Assembly: GCF_000760695.4 (NCBI RefSeq)
Contig: NZ_JHEG04000001.1
Coordinates: 3,568,452 to 3,632,451, forward strand
Length of the DNA stretch: 64,000 nt
From: Tolypothrix bouteillei VB521301
GTDB taxonomy: Bacteria; Cyanobacteriota; Cyanobacteriia; Cyanobacteriales; Nostocaceae
Reading direction: 5' to 3'
Made by a program: the position numbers and the translations under genes. The notes beneath the pieces are model-generated. The model was given only the letters and a program-made list of their open reading frames with translations. It had not been told where the DNA came from and did no database searches. This document shows, in pieces, positions 1-9,631 of the stretch; position 1 is the first letter of the stretch, and the number at the start of each line of letters is the position of its first letter.

Positions 1-1
1 C

Positions 2-1375
2 AATTCTAGTGTAAATCAAGTTTTTATCTTGGGAAGCGTCGGTTACACTCTGAGTTTTCTGATTTTAATCATTGTGTACTGGCTGCTACACAAGCAAATT
101 CAACTTAACAAAGCTTTATCACAAGAAGCTTTGTATTTAGAACAGCAAGCGACTAAGGCACAACTAGCAAATGTTTTAGAACAGAGTGAAAGACGATATA
201 GATCGCTAGTCTTAGCAACAGCCCAAGCTGTGTGGACAACAGATGCTCAAGGACTGGTAGTGAAGAACATTTCATCGTGGACAAATTTGACTGGGCAAAA
301 AGACGAAGAGGTTCAGGGATGGGGATGGTTAGATGCAATACATCCCGAGGATCGAAGCCAGACAGCAGAGTCATGGAAGACATCTGTCACAAGCAACACT
401 ATTTATGAAATTGAACATCGCGTCAAGGTTCGAGATGGAACTTATCGATATTTCTTAGCACGTGGAATTCCTGTATTGGATGCTGAAGGGTTGACTGTGG
501 AATGGGTTGGCGTTCATACAGATATTACAGAACGCAAACTTGCTCAAGAGCAACTGCAAAAGGCAAATGAAGAACTGGAAATGAAGGTTCAACAGAGGAC
601 TGTGGAACTGCAAAAACTTAATGAAGAACTCCACAGTTCTAACGAGCAACTCGTACAGTTTGCTTATGTTGCTTCTCACGATTTACAAGAACCTCTGCGA
701 GCAGTGGCAGGTTATAGTGAAATGTTAAGACAGGAGTATCAAGACTGTTTGGACGATTCTGCCAAAGAATATCTGGTAGAAATTGTGGACGGGGGAAAGC
801 GAATGCAGCAGTTGATACAAGACTTGCTAGCTTACTCTCGTGTGGGGACTCGTACTCAAGAGTTAATGCCTGTAGATTGCAATATAGTCCTTAAGGAAGT
901 ACTGAAGAATTTGCAAGTCGCTATTGCAGAAAAGGATGCGATGGTAATTTACGATTCCCTGCCAACTGTTATGGCAGATAAAACGCAGTTGTTACAATTA
1001 TTTCAGAATCTAATTGGTAACGCTATCAAATTTTGCCGTCAGAAACAACCCCAAGTTCATATTAGTGCTGTCAAACAAGAAAACGATTGGCTGTTTTCGG
1101 TAAGAGACAATGGCATTGGTATTAAACCGCAATATTTAGAGCGGATTTTTGAGATTTTCCGTCGCTTGCATACCAGACGGGAATTTACAGGGACGGGTAT
1201 TGGTTTAGCTATTTGTAAAAAAATTGTTGAGCGTCACGGAGGTCAAATTTGGGCTGAGTCTGAACCGGGTGTTGGCACAACGTTTTATTTTAATCTAGAG
1301 GCAGTGTCAGCGAATCAGGTACCTACAGCAGGAAAGCAGCCGACAGGAATGGATTCACCCGCGATTGGTGATTAA
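2..1375 (+). CDS. Sensor histidine kinase with PAS domain, 5' end outside window
   Basis: This is a membrane-anchored sensor kinase that would phosphorylate a response regulator. The frame is open to the window edge, and the first possible start inside is TTG at 29, so the true N-terminus lies upstream. From the TTG, residues about 7-22 form a transmembrane segment, as if an extracellular sensor domain (CHASE3-like?) had just ended. A PAS/PAC domain follows (about 55-170, ending HTDITERK), then a coiled coil, and a HisKA H-box with phospho-acceptor His in ASHDLQEPLR. The HATPase_c domain has an N-box (LIGNAIKF), G1 (DNGIGI) and G2 (GTGIGLAICKK). The catalytic part is complete and resembles cyanobacterial phytochrome-type kinases. 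No receiver gene is adjacent. The family is certain; the signal is unknown. Confidence 0.88.
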   Translation, partial: NSSVNQVFILGSVGYTLSFLILIIVYWLLHKQIQLNKALSQEALYLEQQATKAQLANVLEQSERRYRSLVLATAQAVWTTDAQGLVVKNISSWTNLTGQKDEEVQGWGWLDAIHPEDRSQTAESWKTSVTSNTIYEIEHRVKVRDGTYRYFLARGIPVLDAEGLTVEWVGVHTDITERKLAQEQLQKANEELEMKVQQRTVELQKLNEELHSSNEQLVQFAYVASHDLQEPLRAVAGYSEMLRQEYQDCLDDSAKEYLVEIVDGGKRMQQLIQDLLAYSRVGTRTQELMPVDCNIVLKEVLKNLQVAIAEKDAMVIYDSLPTVMADKTQLLQLFQNLIGNAIKFCRQKQPQVHISAVKQENDWLFSVRDNGIGIKPQYLERIFEIFRRLHTRREFTGTGIGLAICKKIVERHGGQIWAESEPGVGTTFYFNLEAVSANQVPTAGKQPTGMDSPAIGD

Positions 1376-1377
1376 TA

Positions 1378-1838
1378 CCATTTCTTCTGAGAGTATCCTT
1401 GAAGCTTTCATCACCGTCATCAAGTCAAGAAGATGAGAGCCTCCACTCGTCGTAGAACTAGTTTGAGTCAGTTCTACGTGATAGTTTGCTGGGTTTTGCT
1501 TGTTTGGCGATCGCGTAATTAAATGCGAGTATTTTGATTCTAAATCTTTGACTTTAGCAGTTGCTCCCCAACGCATATAGGCGTAGCAGGCATCTGTCAT
1601 ATAAGCTCTGGTAACTCTTTAACTCGTAGGGTTTAACAATCCCGGAAATTTGCAGAGGCTCAATGATTTGATATTCGTGGCGCAGTCGTGCAATTTCTTC
1701 CAAAGCAGGATGTTCATCAAGGAGAGTTTTGACAATGACAGAGGTGTTATCAGTTTCCCGTCTTCCGCGATAAATAACGGTTTTACTGCCATAGTGAAGA
1801 ATTTCTTGGAGTTGATAACCAGATAAAGTAGCTGTCAT
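1378..1838 (-). pseudogene. Relic of a giant multi-domain Ser/Thr kinase (Hstk type)
   Basis: The ATG at 1838 opens 75 good codons of the N-terminal kinase lobe typical of cyanobacterial giant kinases (Ser/Thr kinase, AAA, GAF, histidine kinase): GYQLQEILHYGSKTVIYRG, then VIVKTL with the ATP-binding Lys. Near 1600 the frame is lost and terminates at 1554. The next frame then reads YMRWGATAKVKDLESKY and LLDLMTVMKASRILSEE, which are signatures of the segment just before the GAF domain in the same family. About a thousand codons (the rest of the kinase plus the AAA part) are therefore missing. The remnant ends near 1378, against the histidine kinase. Family assignment is from remembered motifs; the loss of function is clear from the frame break. 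Confidence 0.7.
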
Positions 1839-1982
1839 TTTTTTCTTGCAATATAGGCATTCTTAATATGCCCATGTCACTTGGGCTTTATAACTTTAAA
1901 AACAAAAATATATATTTTTTATGAATTTTTATGAATAGAGGTACTGAGAACACAGGCACTTTTGCTGGACTTGCCAGAATAA

Positions 1983-3617
1983 TTAATCTAACTGCTTCAA
2001 CATTTTTTCCACCAATTCCACAGCTAAAGTTTTATATCCTACTTTATCGAACAAAATTACCATTTTATCGCCTTCATAACGCATAACGCGTCCTTTACCA
2101 AAGTTAGTATGGATAACTATACTGTTAAGTGAAAAAGGTTGATTTTGCCGATCGTCTTCAACAACTATCCCAGCTTGACAATTATCGCAAAATCGGCAAG
2201 GTTCCTGTTGTAGTTCGCCAAAGTAATTTAACAAAAATCTGCGTCGGCAATCTTGTAATTCTGCGTAATTTCGCATCATTTCTATACGAGATTTTGAAAA
2301 TTTTTGCTGTTTTTCTTGTGTCAGTACTGCTGCTTGTGCGACTTGCTCTTCATTAACTTCTCCCTCGCTTGTCGTGACTTCACCCGTAGGCAGGATTTCT
2401 ACGGCTTCTGCTTCTTCCAAATAATTGAGAACTTTTTTGACTTTAGTTGCAGAAAGTTCTGTTTGTTGTTGTAAATCTTTTGGTTCTACTGGCTTGTCAG
2501 CTTTTTTCACTGCTTCTGTAATCTGCAAAACCTCATCAACGTTTACCTTACCTCCACTGGCAAAAAAGCGCCGGATATTAAGGTCATCAGGATTGTAGAA
2601 CAGAATTGCTTTTGCTTGGCGATCGTCCCTTCCAGCACGTCCAATTTCTTGGTAATAGGAATCAATAGAATCACTGATATCGTAGTGGAAGACAAATCGG
2701 ACATTGGGTTTATCCACGCCCATACCAAAAGCAGTGGTGGCGACAATGACTTCTACCTCATCTGTCATGAAAGCAGTTTGCACTTGCTCTCGTTCTGCTG
2801 CTTTCATACCTGCATGATAGTGAACGGCTTGGATTCTTTTTTGACGCAATTTTTCAGCGATTTCTTCACTGTGCTTGCGAGTAGCTGTATAAACTATACC
2901 AGGCTTTTCAGCCATACTCACTTGATGAATCAAGGCGTTTTGTTTTTCGGTTGCGTCATGGAATGTCTGGACACCCAGCCAAATATTTGGACGGTTAAAA
3001 CCGCGCACGAAGATACGGGGTTTTCGCATCCCCAGTTTTTCAATAATCTCATCTCGTACCAGGGGTGAAGCAGTGGCGGTGAGTGCTAGTGTAGTGGGAT
3101 GATCGAGGCTTTCAATGACTGCTCCTAACTGTAGGTATTCAGGACGAAAATCATGTCCCCACTCGCTGATACAATGAGCTTCATCAACTACAAATAAGGA
3201 GGGTTTCGCTTTCCTCACTCGTGCAAGTACCTCTTCATTGTTAAATTGCTCTGGTGCGAGAAACAGAAATTCTAGCTTTTTGCCTTCAAACTCTGCAAAC
3301 GCTTCTTCTCTTTCTGAGGCGCTGATAGTAGAATTAACAATAGCTGCTTCGGCTATATTTTGTTTTTCGATTGCTTCTGTTTGATCCTGTTGAAGAGCAA
3401 TTAAAGGAGAGATGACTATTGTTGTACCGGGAATTAGTAAAGCCGCAATTTGGTAAATGGCAGATTTACCGGAACCAGTAGGCATGACTGCTAAAGTATC
3501 GTGTTTTTCTACAACAGCTGCTATGACTTCTTGCTGACCGGGACGCAAGCTCTCGTACCCAAAACTTTGGCGTGCGAGTTGTTGAATTTGTTTGTACTTA
3601 GAGTCTTGCTTAACCAT
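1983..3617 (-). CDS. recQ: RecQ-family ATP-dependent DNA helicase
   Basis: This is a 3'-5' superfamily 2 DNA helicase for repair and recombination-fork processing. In order it shows the RecQ motif 0 region (FGYESLRPGQQEVI), Walker A (PTGSGKS), DEAH box (VVDEAHCISEWGHDFRPEY), TATA motif III, motif V (TAFGMGVDKPNVRFV) and motif VI (YYQEIGRAGRDD). A RecQ-C-terminal zinc-binding region follows (C-x15-C-x2-C-x2-C pattern around CRFCDNC). The C-terminus ends after a short basic segment; there is no HRDC domain, so it is a short RecQ of about 544 residues. I prefer the ATG at 3617 (MVKQDSK); an in-frame TTG at 3671 would add 18 residues. It is transcribed alone, divergent from the CARDB gene after a 660-bp gap. 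Confidence 0.92.
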   Translation of the reverse strand: MVKQDSKYKQIQQLARQSFGYESLRPGQQEVIAAVVEKHDTLAVMPTGSGKSAIYQIAALLIPGTTIVISPLIALQQDQTEAIEKQNIAEAAIVNSTISASEREEAFAEFEGKKLEFLFLAPEQFNNEEVLARVRKAKPSLFVVDEAHCISEWGHDFRPEYLQLGAVIESLDHPTTLALTATASPLVRDEIIEKLGMRKPRIFVRGFNRPNIWLGVQTFHDATEKQNALIHQVSMAEKPGIVYTATRKHSEEIAEKLRQKRIQAVHYHAGMKAAEREQVQTAFMTDEVEVIVATTAFGMGVDKPNVRFVFHYDISDSIDSYYQEIGRAGRDDRQAKAILFYNPDDLNIRRFFASGGKVNVDEVLQITEAVKKADKPVEPKDLQQQTELSATKVKKVLNYLEEAEAVEILPTGEVTTSEGEVNEEQVAQAAVLTQEKQQKFSKSRIEMMRNYAELQDCRRRFLLNYFGELQQEPCRFCDNCQAGIVVEDDRQNQPFSLNSIVIHTNFGKGRVMRYEGDKMVILFDKVGYKTLAVELVEKMLKQLD

Positions 3618-4277
3618 GTCATTGCCTGCTGATTCTCCCCATGAATCTATGTTGAATGTATGCTTCAACAATGACGTCTTTCTTTGGTCTTAGACTCAAA
3701 AATAGGTGTCGTTCAATCTGTGAATAATTCACAACGAACAGTGATTTATTGAAGATTGCACAGACGATCGGATTTGCGATCGCTTGCGGGATATGCTGAA
3801 AGACGATCTCAAAAATTGGGGTGTTCTCAATACTGTCATTGTTCAGTATGGGTTTAACGGTTGATATATATGCTACCGTCAAAATGAAACCGAGAGTTGC
3901 TCTTTTGCCGTAGATAGCGATCGCGCTATAAACTCCCAATTTTGTCAATATATTGGCATTCCGAGCCTAAATCTGCTACAATCGCCATTACGGCTAAAAA
4001 TCAAAGATATATCTCCTGAAAAAATAACGGTGAAAAACCTAATTGGGAGAGTTATCTGCAAGAATAGCTAAAGCTAGAAGTAGCTAATTTCGTGGGGAAT
4101 TACGAGCGTTCCTCTCAGATGTCATATCTGAGAAACTAATTTTAAACAATCCAAAGGGAATGGCTTTTGCCTTCCTGAAAATATGAGCGATTTGGACTTA
4201 TATAGTTTACGAATCGCTTCATGCTTGTGGGCTTCTTCATCAAACACAAGCGTTTCTAAAAATCTAGGAGAGCACCA
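3618..4277. other. Intergenic region, 660 bp
   Basis: This separates recQ (minus) from the CARDB-repeat gene (plus) and must hold both promoters. A 109-codon minus-strand frame runs through it but resembles no family I know and has no convincing start region. HIP1-related GCGATCGC-type sites occur at about 3780 and 3918. No RNA gene or clear terminator was seen. Confidence 0.4.
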
Positions 4278-5660
4278 ATGTTCGCAGACAACAGGACAAA
4301 TACAAATCGCTTAGACACCAGCAATACTAGCTTTGTTAACAGTATTGAACCTAGTGTAATGGGCTCCAACAAGGATTTCACCCTCCTTAAGACAGATAGT
4401 CTATTTACTGAGACGTCTAGTAGTAGTTCTGCTAGCATACCAGACTTGATAATAGAAAACGCCACCAACAATGAAAGGGCGATCGCAGGTACTAAAATCA
4501 CCTTCTCCTTTACGGAAAAAAATATTGGAAGTGGAGATGCAGGTCGCCACTATGTAGGTTTCTATCTATCCAAAGATGATAAGTGGAGTAGTGATGATAC
4601 TCTGTTAGACACTAACTCGTTTTACCCCGTGGAAAGTCTGGGTGCAGGTTCGTCTATCTCTCAAACCAAAGAATTCACCCTAGATAAAAATATCAGCACG
4701 GGCGATTATTACGTGCTGTATGTCGCCGATGACTGGTCCGATCTCAACGAAAGCAATGAAACTAATAACGTCTTTGCCAAAAAAATTAGCATTAAAGCGC
4801 CTTCACCAGACTTGATAATACAAAATGGTGAAGCGCCCGACACTGCAAAAGCAGGTCAAAAGATTAAGCTCTCATATAGGGAGGAAAATATAGGTCTTGG
4901 AGATGCCGGTGAGCACAGAGTTAGTTTCTTTCTATCCAAAGATGATAAGTGGGATAGTAACGACATTCGGTTGGGAGAGAACTCAGTTAAACGTTTACGT
5001 GCTGGTAAGTATGTCAACCGGACTAAGTCCTTCACCTTAGATAGCAATCTCGCCTGTGGCGATTATTACGTGCTGTATGTGAGCGATGACAATTATAGTG
5101 TCAACGAAAGCAATGAAACTAATAATGTCTTTGCTAAAAAGATTACCATTAAAGATGCAAAAGGAAACGCAGCAACTTACGAACTCAACGATACAGAACC
5201 CCCCATCGAGCCTACTCCTACTCCCTCCCAGCCTATAGATGAGAATAATGAAGACTCATTAGAAATAGAGAAATTGAGTTTCACGACTGCTTCACCAGAC
5301 TTGATAGTAGAAGTAGAAAATGACAAATCACCTGAAAGAGCGAAAGCAGGTAGTGAGATTAAACTTTCCTACGAAGAGAAAAATGTTGGTAGTGGAGAGG
5401 CTGGTGAACATAGGGTCGGTTTTTATCTATCCAAAGACGGTACCTGGGATAGTAATGACATCTTGTTAGGTGAGGACTCGGTCAAGCATATAGGTGCTGG
5501 TAAGTATATCTCCCATACCAAAACCTTCAGCTTAGATAGCAATCTCGCCTCTGGCGATTATTACCTGCTATATGTGGGCGATGACAAGTCTAATATTAAC
5601 GAAACCGATGAAACTAATAACGTCGTTGCCAAAAAGATTACCATTAAAGGAAAAAGCTAA
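4278..5660 (+). CDS. Protein of three CARDB (CARDB-like Ig fold) repeats
   Basis: The 460-residue protein is built of three roughly 115-residue beta-sandwich repeats at about 52-173, 176-292 and 338-458. Each opens with (A/S)PDLI and closes with Y-Y-(V/L)-LYV-x2-D, then a run like NESNETNNVFAKKI. This is the CARDB (cell adhesion related domain in bacteria) pattern, common in secreted cyanobacterial proteins. A Pro-rich linker (PTPTPSQP) separates repeats 2 and 3. The N-terminal 45 residues are Ser/Thr/Asn-rich, with no hydrophobic signal peptide, so export, if any, would be non-classical (type I or leaderless). Repeats 2 and 3 are closest to each other, suggesting recent duplication. No enzymatic domain is present; an extracellular adhesion or scaffold role is inferred. 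Confidence 0.8.
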   Translation: MFADNRTNTNRLDTSNTSFVNSIEPSVMGSNKDFTLLKTDSLFTETSSSSSASIPDLIIENATNNERAIAGTKITFSFTEKNIGSGDAGRHYVGFYLSKDDKWSSDDTLLDTNSFYPVESLGAGSSISQTKEFTLDKNISTGDYYVLYVADDWSDLNESNETNNVFAKKISIKAPSPDLIIQNGEAPDTAKAGQKIKLSYREENIGLGDAGEHRVSFFLSKDDKWDSNDIRLGENSVKRLRAGKYVNRTKSFTLDSNLACGDYYVLYVSDDNYSVNESNETNNVFAKKITIKDAKGNAATYELNDTEPPIEPTPTPSQPIDENNEDSLEIEKLSFTTASPDLIVEVENDKSPERAKAGSEIKLSYEEKNVGSGEAGEHRVGFYLSKDGTWDSNDILLGEDSVKHIGAGKYISHTKTFSLDSNLASGDYYLLYVGDDKSNINETDETNNVVAKKITIKGKS

Positions 5661-5989
5661 GATGCTAAGTCAAAGCTTCAACGATGTAGAACCACACATC
5701 AATTTAACTCACTCCCTATAGATGGGAATCATGAGGACTCAATGGAGGGATAGAAATTTAGTGTTGCTGATTAAAAGTTTGAAACTCTTACCTAAGAGGA
5801 TGTTTGAAAAGTCTTTTTATCAGTAGCAAAACATTCAAGATATCCCCAAATCCCCCGTTGAAGAAGGCAGACGGTAGAGGGCAGTTATGTTCCGTAAGAT
5901 CGGGGATTGTGACCGAATGGCACTAAGATAAGACATAAAGCTTGTCCTGACTGGTTCCCAGTCAGGACAAGACTTAATAATATAAGTAT
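5661..5989. other. Intergenic region between convergent genes
   Basis: The first 90 bp after the CARDB gene still look like degenerate coding sequence of a further repeat linker (a second copy of the words around 'gatgggaat'). The rest is non-coding and ends in the strong hairpin at 5941-5971. Confidence 0.4.
5941..5971. terminator. Perfect 14-bp hairpin between convergent genes
   Basis: CTTGTCCTGACTGG and its exact reverse complement are separated by a 3-base loop (TTC). It lies between the CARDB gene (plus) and the small gene at 5990 (minus), so it can serve both strands. There is only a weak T-run after it; the terminator role is inferred from stem strength and position. Confidence 0.65.
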
Positions 5990-6238
5990 TTATTTAAATT
6001 TTTGATACTTGTTTAGCATTGGGTTTATATGTGTAAGACGCTTGTGTTTTGCCAACCAAATTTTACAAGCTTCTGTAACTAGTTGTTTTTCTTCTTCAGT
6101 TAAAAGCTCATCGGGATCTTTTGAAGCTATAATTCTGGCAGCTATTGCCGCCTTTTCATAATCTACTCCATATCTGAAAAGTTGTGAGTAGTATATGGCT
6201 TCTTCTTGTTCAAGCGTCATGTGAAATCTGTCATGCAT
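5990..6238 (-). CDS. Small conserved-looking hypothetical protein
   Basis: The 82-residue soluble, charged protein (MHDRFHMTLEQEEAIYYSQL...) is predicted mostly helical, with an acidic middle (DPDELLTEEEKQ) and a basic C-terminus. An in-frame ATG lies at 6220 as well; the first ATG (6238) is used because nothing favours the shorter form. I do not recognise the family. The composition looks like real coding sequence rather than a chance frame, and it ends just beside the bidirectional hairpin. Confidence 0.5.
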   Translation of the reverse strand: MHDRFHMTLEQEEAIYYSQLFRYGVDYEKAAIAARIIASKDPDELLTEEEKQLVTEACKIWLAKHKRLTHINPMLNKYQKFK

Positions 6239-6582
6239 TAGGTAGGCCGTTTAATATAATTAAGTTCATAACACTAGGATGTATAAAGTTTGAGGATAAT
6301 TGCAACTACCTAAAGATAGAAAGATATTTCATCCTTAAGATAAGTATTTTTTAAAAGAAATGCTTTTGATAGTATTAACAGATTTTTATATAATATTAAT
6401 ACGTAAAAATATCAACGCTCCTGCTATTCTACAGATGCGCTACATTTGTATCGTGTTTCGCGCACGGAAGAGCCAGTGCTTTGCTCTGGTTACCAAAGCT
6501 CAAGCATCTGGCGTCAAAGGCGTAAAGAAACACGCAAATTTTTTAATGACTCATTAAACAGACTTAACACCACACATCATTC
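6239..6582. other. Intergenic region, 344 bp
   Basis: AT-rich. Around 6455-6535 there is a GC-rich patch with REP-like words (for example 'gtgctttgctctggt'). No gene or RNA was recognised. Confidence 0.3.
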
Positions 6583-7524
6583 TTAGAGTTTTGAGGTCGT
6601 TAATGATGTGGTTTTCATAAATTTTCTCCAAAGTCGTCTCCACATGGTATCTCGCCATCCAGACCAATCGGTCATATCAAGATAATGGAAGAACAAATGT
6701 TTTTTAGGGTGCTGACATTCTGCTTTTAATCCTGCATACCAGGGTTTTGGAGAATTGGTAAAGTGAATAACGCAAGGATGGTGGATCAGTTCGTCATACA
6801 CATCCTCTGGAAAAGAACTGTCTTGCCAAGATGAATATTCATGTACTTTGGGCATTTGATTCCATTTGGGGTGAAGTTCTCCCCATTTACCTGCAAGAAC
6901 TGCATTTAGACCATCTTGGTCATTGCGTACATACTCTGTATTTTGTCTTATATATTCGATTACCTTGTTTCCAATACCTTCCGCTCGCCATTTGTCAAGG
7001 TTGATGACTAAAAGCCCTGAATTAAAATATTTATCCTCCGGACAGATACCCACCTCACGATAGTTTCTCAAACCATCAGACATACCTATGTATAGTTCAA
7101 CATCATCTTGAACTGCTAATACATAGTTATCTTTCATGTCAATAGCCCATAATTCTGCCAAGTTTCCGGTCACTATCATGTCAGTATCTAAATAAATAGC
7201 TTTATGAAACTCTTTTGGCAAAAATTCGGTAATGAGCAGCCGATAATAGCAAGTTAGTGTTAAATGTCTGGTCAATACCAATTTATCAAAGAGCTTGTTG
7301 TCTGGCTCTATCCATGAAATACTGACCCGTTCTTCGTCTAAGGACTTGCGAATTCTAGCTCTATTAGCTTTAGTAATACCTCCATCTAGGATATACAAAG
7401 CTATTTTCTGTTGGTTTTTCAGATTTGTCAGCGCTGAACGAACGGTGACCGCAAGGGGCATTGCATAGTTATTATCAGCAGCGCAAACAAGAACAATTGG
7501 CTGAACATTGGAGTTAAGGAACAC
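6583..7524 (-). CDS. Glycosyltransferase family 8 protein
   Basis: This is a retaining sugar transferase that uses a nucleotide-sugar donor, probably for surface polysaccharide. The 313 residues cover the complete GT8 (LgtC/glycogenin-like) fold. They include an N-terminal beta strand and nucleotide site (VLVCAADNNYAMPLAVTVRSAL), the metal-binding DxD in AIYLDTDMIVTGNLAELW, FNSGLLVINLDKWR, DQDGLNAVL, and the late HFTNSPKPW motif with its His. It starts at GTG 7524. It stands alone, with long AT-rich flanks and no glycan cluster nearby, so the acceptor cannot be named. Confidence 0.9.
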   Translation of the reverse strand: MFLNSNVQPIVLVCAADNNYAMPLAVTVRSALTNLKNQQKIALYILDGGITKANRARIRKSLDEERVSISWIEPDNKLFDKLVLTRHLTLTCYYRLLITEFLPKEFHKAIYLDTDMIVTGNLAELWAIDMKDNYVLAVQDDVELYIGMSDGLRNYREVGICPEDKYFNSGLLVINLDKWRAEGIGNKVIEYIRQNTEYVRNDQDGLNAVLAGKWGELHPKWNQMPKVHEYSSWQDSSFPEDVYDELIHHPCVIHFTNSPKPWYAGLKAECQHPKKHLFFHYLDMTDWSGWRDTMWRRLWRKFMKTTSLTTSKL

Positions 7525-8167
7525 GAGTCTTACTTAAATAACTCATCATTAACATGATTTACTATATTAGACTGATAATCGTATCTATCAATAGTAGTAA
7601 AGTAGTTATATTTTTTTTAATTAAACTTAGTAACATATAGAATAATAAGGCATGAAAGATAACTAAATTTTATCAATAGCTCTCACTATAAATTTATCTT
7701 TCAGGTACGTCAAAGCTGAACTCCTTTACGTTAAAGTTTTGGAAATCAAAGACCTATAACGAGAAGAAAAACCTACTAAAACAATCAATTTCTGTCAAAA
7801 TCTCCAGTTTTTGCGCGATCGCTAGCCTACTTAGAATTATATTATTTATGCAATCAGTCAGTCGGTGCAAATCATCTTTACTAGTTTGTAGTTGAAGCTC
7901 ATGCGTTCGCTGCTAAGTCTGCTATAGCCCCAATCCTGAATCCGCATCGACCCGAGTTTTCCAGAAGGTACCCCAAAGCCATTATTTCAGGACTAGTCAA
8001 CCCGAAGCTTGAGAAATTGTCTGTAGTCCTAGCTGCGCTAATGCAGCACTTTTCTATAGTAAACATAAGAAAAAAGTAAATTCTACTAACAATAAAATTT
8101 TGATTTAATTTAATAATTATATTGTTTGATAAAAGCAGATGGTTCTTTTGAATCAATAAAAATTAAA
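7525..8167. other. Intergenic region, about 640 bp
   Basis: Very AT-rich up to 7800. A GC-richer patch (7900-8060) gives a minus-strand frame that I could not link to any family. It may be a decayed insertion. No RNA gene was seen. Confidence 0.3.
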
Positions 8168-8434
8168 ATGTATAATAATATCCAGTTAGTTGCTGCTGTC
8201 CACTACCGCAACCATTGTTTTTACATTTATCACTATCCTGAACTTGTAGCTTTTAACTGGCTTGTAATTGTAAACAGTATCCCAGGCAGTTCATTAAAGG
8301 TAGGGGTACATTGGGTTTCATCTCGTAAAGAGGCAGAACTGTGGGGTAACCGTTGTATAGACGCAATTTATACCGGGAAATATGCTCAATTTCTGGAACA
8401 ATCCAAAAAAGCTGGGGAAATACCAGAAGTATGA
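8168..8434 (+). CDS. Small hypothetical protein
   Basis: The 88-residue protein starts at ATG 8168 (MYNNIQLVAAVHYRN...); a TTG at 8126 would add 14 residues. It is aromatic-rich (HCFYIYHYPELVAFNWL), followed by a helix with SSRKEAELWGNRCIDAIYTGKY. This suggests a compact alpha/beta fold with no membrane span. I do not recognise a family. The composition and isolated position make it a plausible but unproven gene. Confidence 0.45.
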   Translation: MYNNIQLVAAVHYRNHCFYIYHYPELVAFNWLVIVNSIPGSSLKVGVHWVSSRKEAELWGNRCIDAIYTGKYAQFLEQSKKAGEIPEV

Positions 8435-8813
8435 TGGGAGTGTTGAGCTCCCTATAAATCTTACAAAATAAGTCAATGGGCGAGCACAAACCAAACTATA
8501 TAACGAAGCGTAAATCTTCTTTATTTGGTTTGTATTAGCGCTGTTTGTGTCCACAGCGCGTAAGGGCGGCAAACGCATACAGTATTACTATACAATAATA
8601 ATTATTTCCACTAACTTGTTTATCTGTAAAGTCAATCTTCAATAACTTTTATTATAAAAAATCACAAGAAATGCTACGCTATCTCTAGCCTAGCTAAGTC
8701 AGTTAGAGAGAAAAACTAAATTATGTAAAAAAAGATAAAATTCCTGTGTTGGGCTCTTATGAGCGCTGTCTGGCTGACAGCAAAAGTGTTATCAAAAATT
8801 TAAATAGATAGTT
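8435..8813. other. Intergenic region, 379 bp
   Basis: Mostly AT-rich non-coding sequence upstream of the 84-residue gene at 8814, presumably containing its promoter. Nothing else was recognised. Confidence 0.3.
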
Positions 8814-9068
8814 ATGGCGCAAGAACAAGAACCAGAGCTACAAAACTTCCTCTATCACAAGAGTAGTTATAGGGGGAAATTCACACCACAGAGGCTTGTA
8901 TTCAATGCAAATTTACAAGAATTTGCGACACGAGTCACTTACGTGTGTAATTTACAAACTCTTGGTAAAATCTCAGCAGAAGATGCTTACGAACAAATTA
9001 GCCAGCTTTGGGAGCAATTAAAACGCAGCTATTTAGAATTAGGTATAGCTTCAGATACAGAACATTAA
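8814..9068 (+). CDS. Small cyanobacterial conserved protein (DUF7219-like)
   Basis: The 84-residue protein has the pattern NFLYHKSSYRGKFTPQRLVF, NLQEFATRVTYVCNL, then GKISAEDAYEQISQLWEQLKR. This matches my memory of a short helical family conserved in cyanobacteria (DUF7219); the name is from memory and not checked. It is soluble, with no signal peptide or metal motif. Start is ATG 8814. Function is unknown. Confidence 0.7.
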   Translation: MAQEQEPELQNFLYHKSSYRGKFTPQRLVFNANLQEFATRVTYVCNLQTLGKISAEDAYEQISQLWEQLKRSYLELGIASDTEH

Positions 9069-9164
9069 TTGTGCTGTCCATCGGGAAATCATACCTGCGA
9101 TCGCCTATGCCTTAACAACATCGCACCAGGGCTCTTCAAATGGTATTGGCGATCGCAAAACTTT

Positions 9165-9536
9165 TCAAACAGAGACAACATCAGCTTTCCCAATGATACT
9201 ATTCCGCTTGGTTGTCAGATAGGTTTTAATTTCTTGGAGTTGCTGTATTTTTGCAGAAATTTCTTCAAGTTTGCGGTCAATGACTTGAATTTTTTCATCA
9301 TCTGGCATGATATCATTTCCCCACGCTTGTATCAGGTATTTAATTTCATTGAGGGTAAATCCTAGAGACTTTCCTTGGGTAATCATCATTAACCGTTCCA
9401 CCATCAACGGGCTGAATTCCTTGTAGGTTCTTGAACCTGCTTGTCGCTCATCGGCATTAATTAGCCCCATTTTTTCGTAAAAGCGAATTGTATCTTTGGA
9501 CAAGCCTGTTGTTTTAGCCAGTTCACCAATGAGCAT
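9165..9536 (-). CDS. MerR-family transcriptional regulator
   Basis: This 123-residue DNA-binding regulator has an N-terminal winged helix (MLIGELAKTTGLSKDTIRFYEKMGLI), a second wing with RTYKEF, and a C-terminal dimerising coiled coil (about 80-112). There is no Cys in the C-terminal half, so it is not a classical metal sensor of the CueR, ZntR or MerR type. The short C-terminus also leaves no room for a drug-binding domain. ATG 9536 is 30 bp from a perfect MerR-type dyad (9569-9590), so autoregulation and control of a divergent gene are expected. That divergent gene appears to be missing. Confidence 0.88.
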   Translation of the reverse strand: MLIGELAKTTGLSKDTIRFYEKMGLINADERQAGSRTYKEFSPLMVERLMMITQGKSLGFTLNEIKYLIQAWGNDIMPDDEKIQVIDRKLEEISAKIQQLQEIKTYLTTKRNSIIGKADVVSV

Positions 9537-9565
9537 TGTCGCTACCTAAAATTTGAAAAATTGAC

Positions 9566-9596
9566 TTGACTGTGGACTATACTCCACAGTTTAACC
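9566..9596 (+). promoter_or_regulatory. MerR-type promoter/operator facing right
   Basis: A -35 TTGACT (9566-9571) is followed by a 19-bp spacer and a -10-like TTAACC (9591-9596). The overlong spacer carries the dyad ACTGTGGA-6 bp-TCCACAGT (9569-9590). This is the classic layout of promoters twisted into activity by MerR regulators. It points away from the MerR gene to a slot that no longer has an intact gene. Confidence 0.75.
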
Positions 9597-9631
9597 AAGT
9601 AATCGGATGGCTCTGAGGAAAGAAGCAAGCG

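Noticed and set aside
3619..3948. 109-codon minus-strand gene upstream of recQ
   Set aside because: No recognisable motif, overlaps the likely recQ promoter and start region.
7899..8156. 85-codon minus-strand gene
   Set aside because: Half of it is AT-rich low complexity and it overlaps the better plus-strand candidate at 8168; no family likeness.
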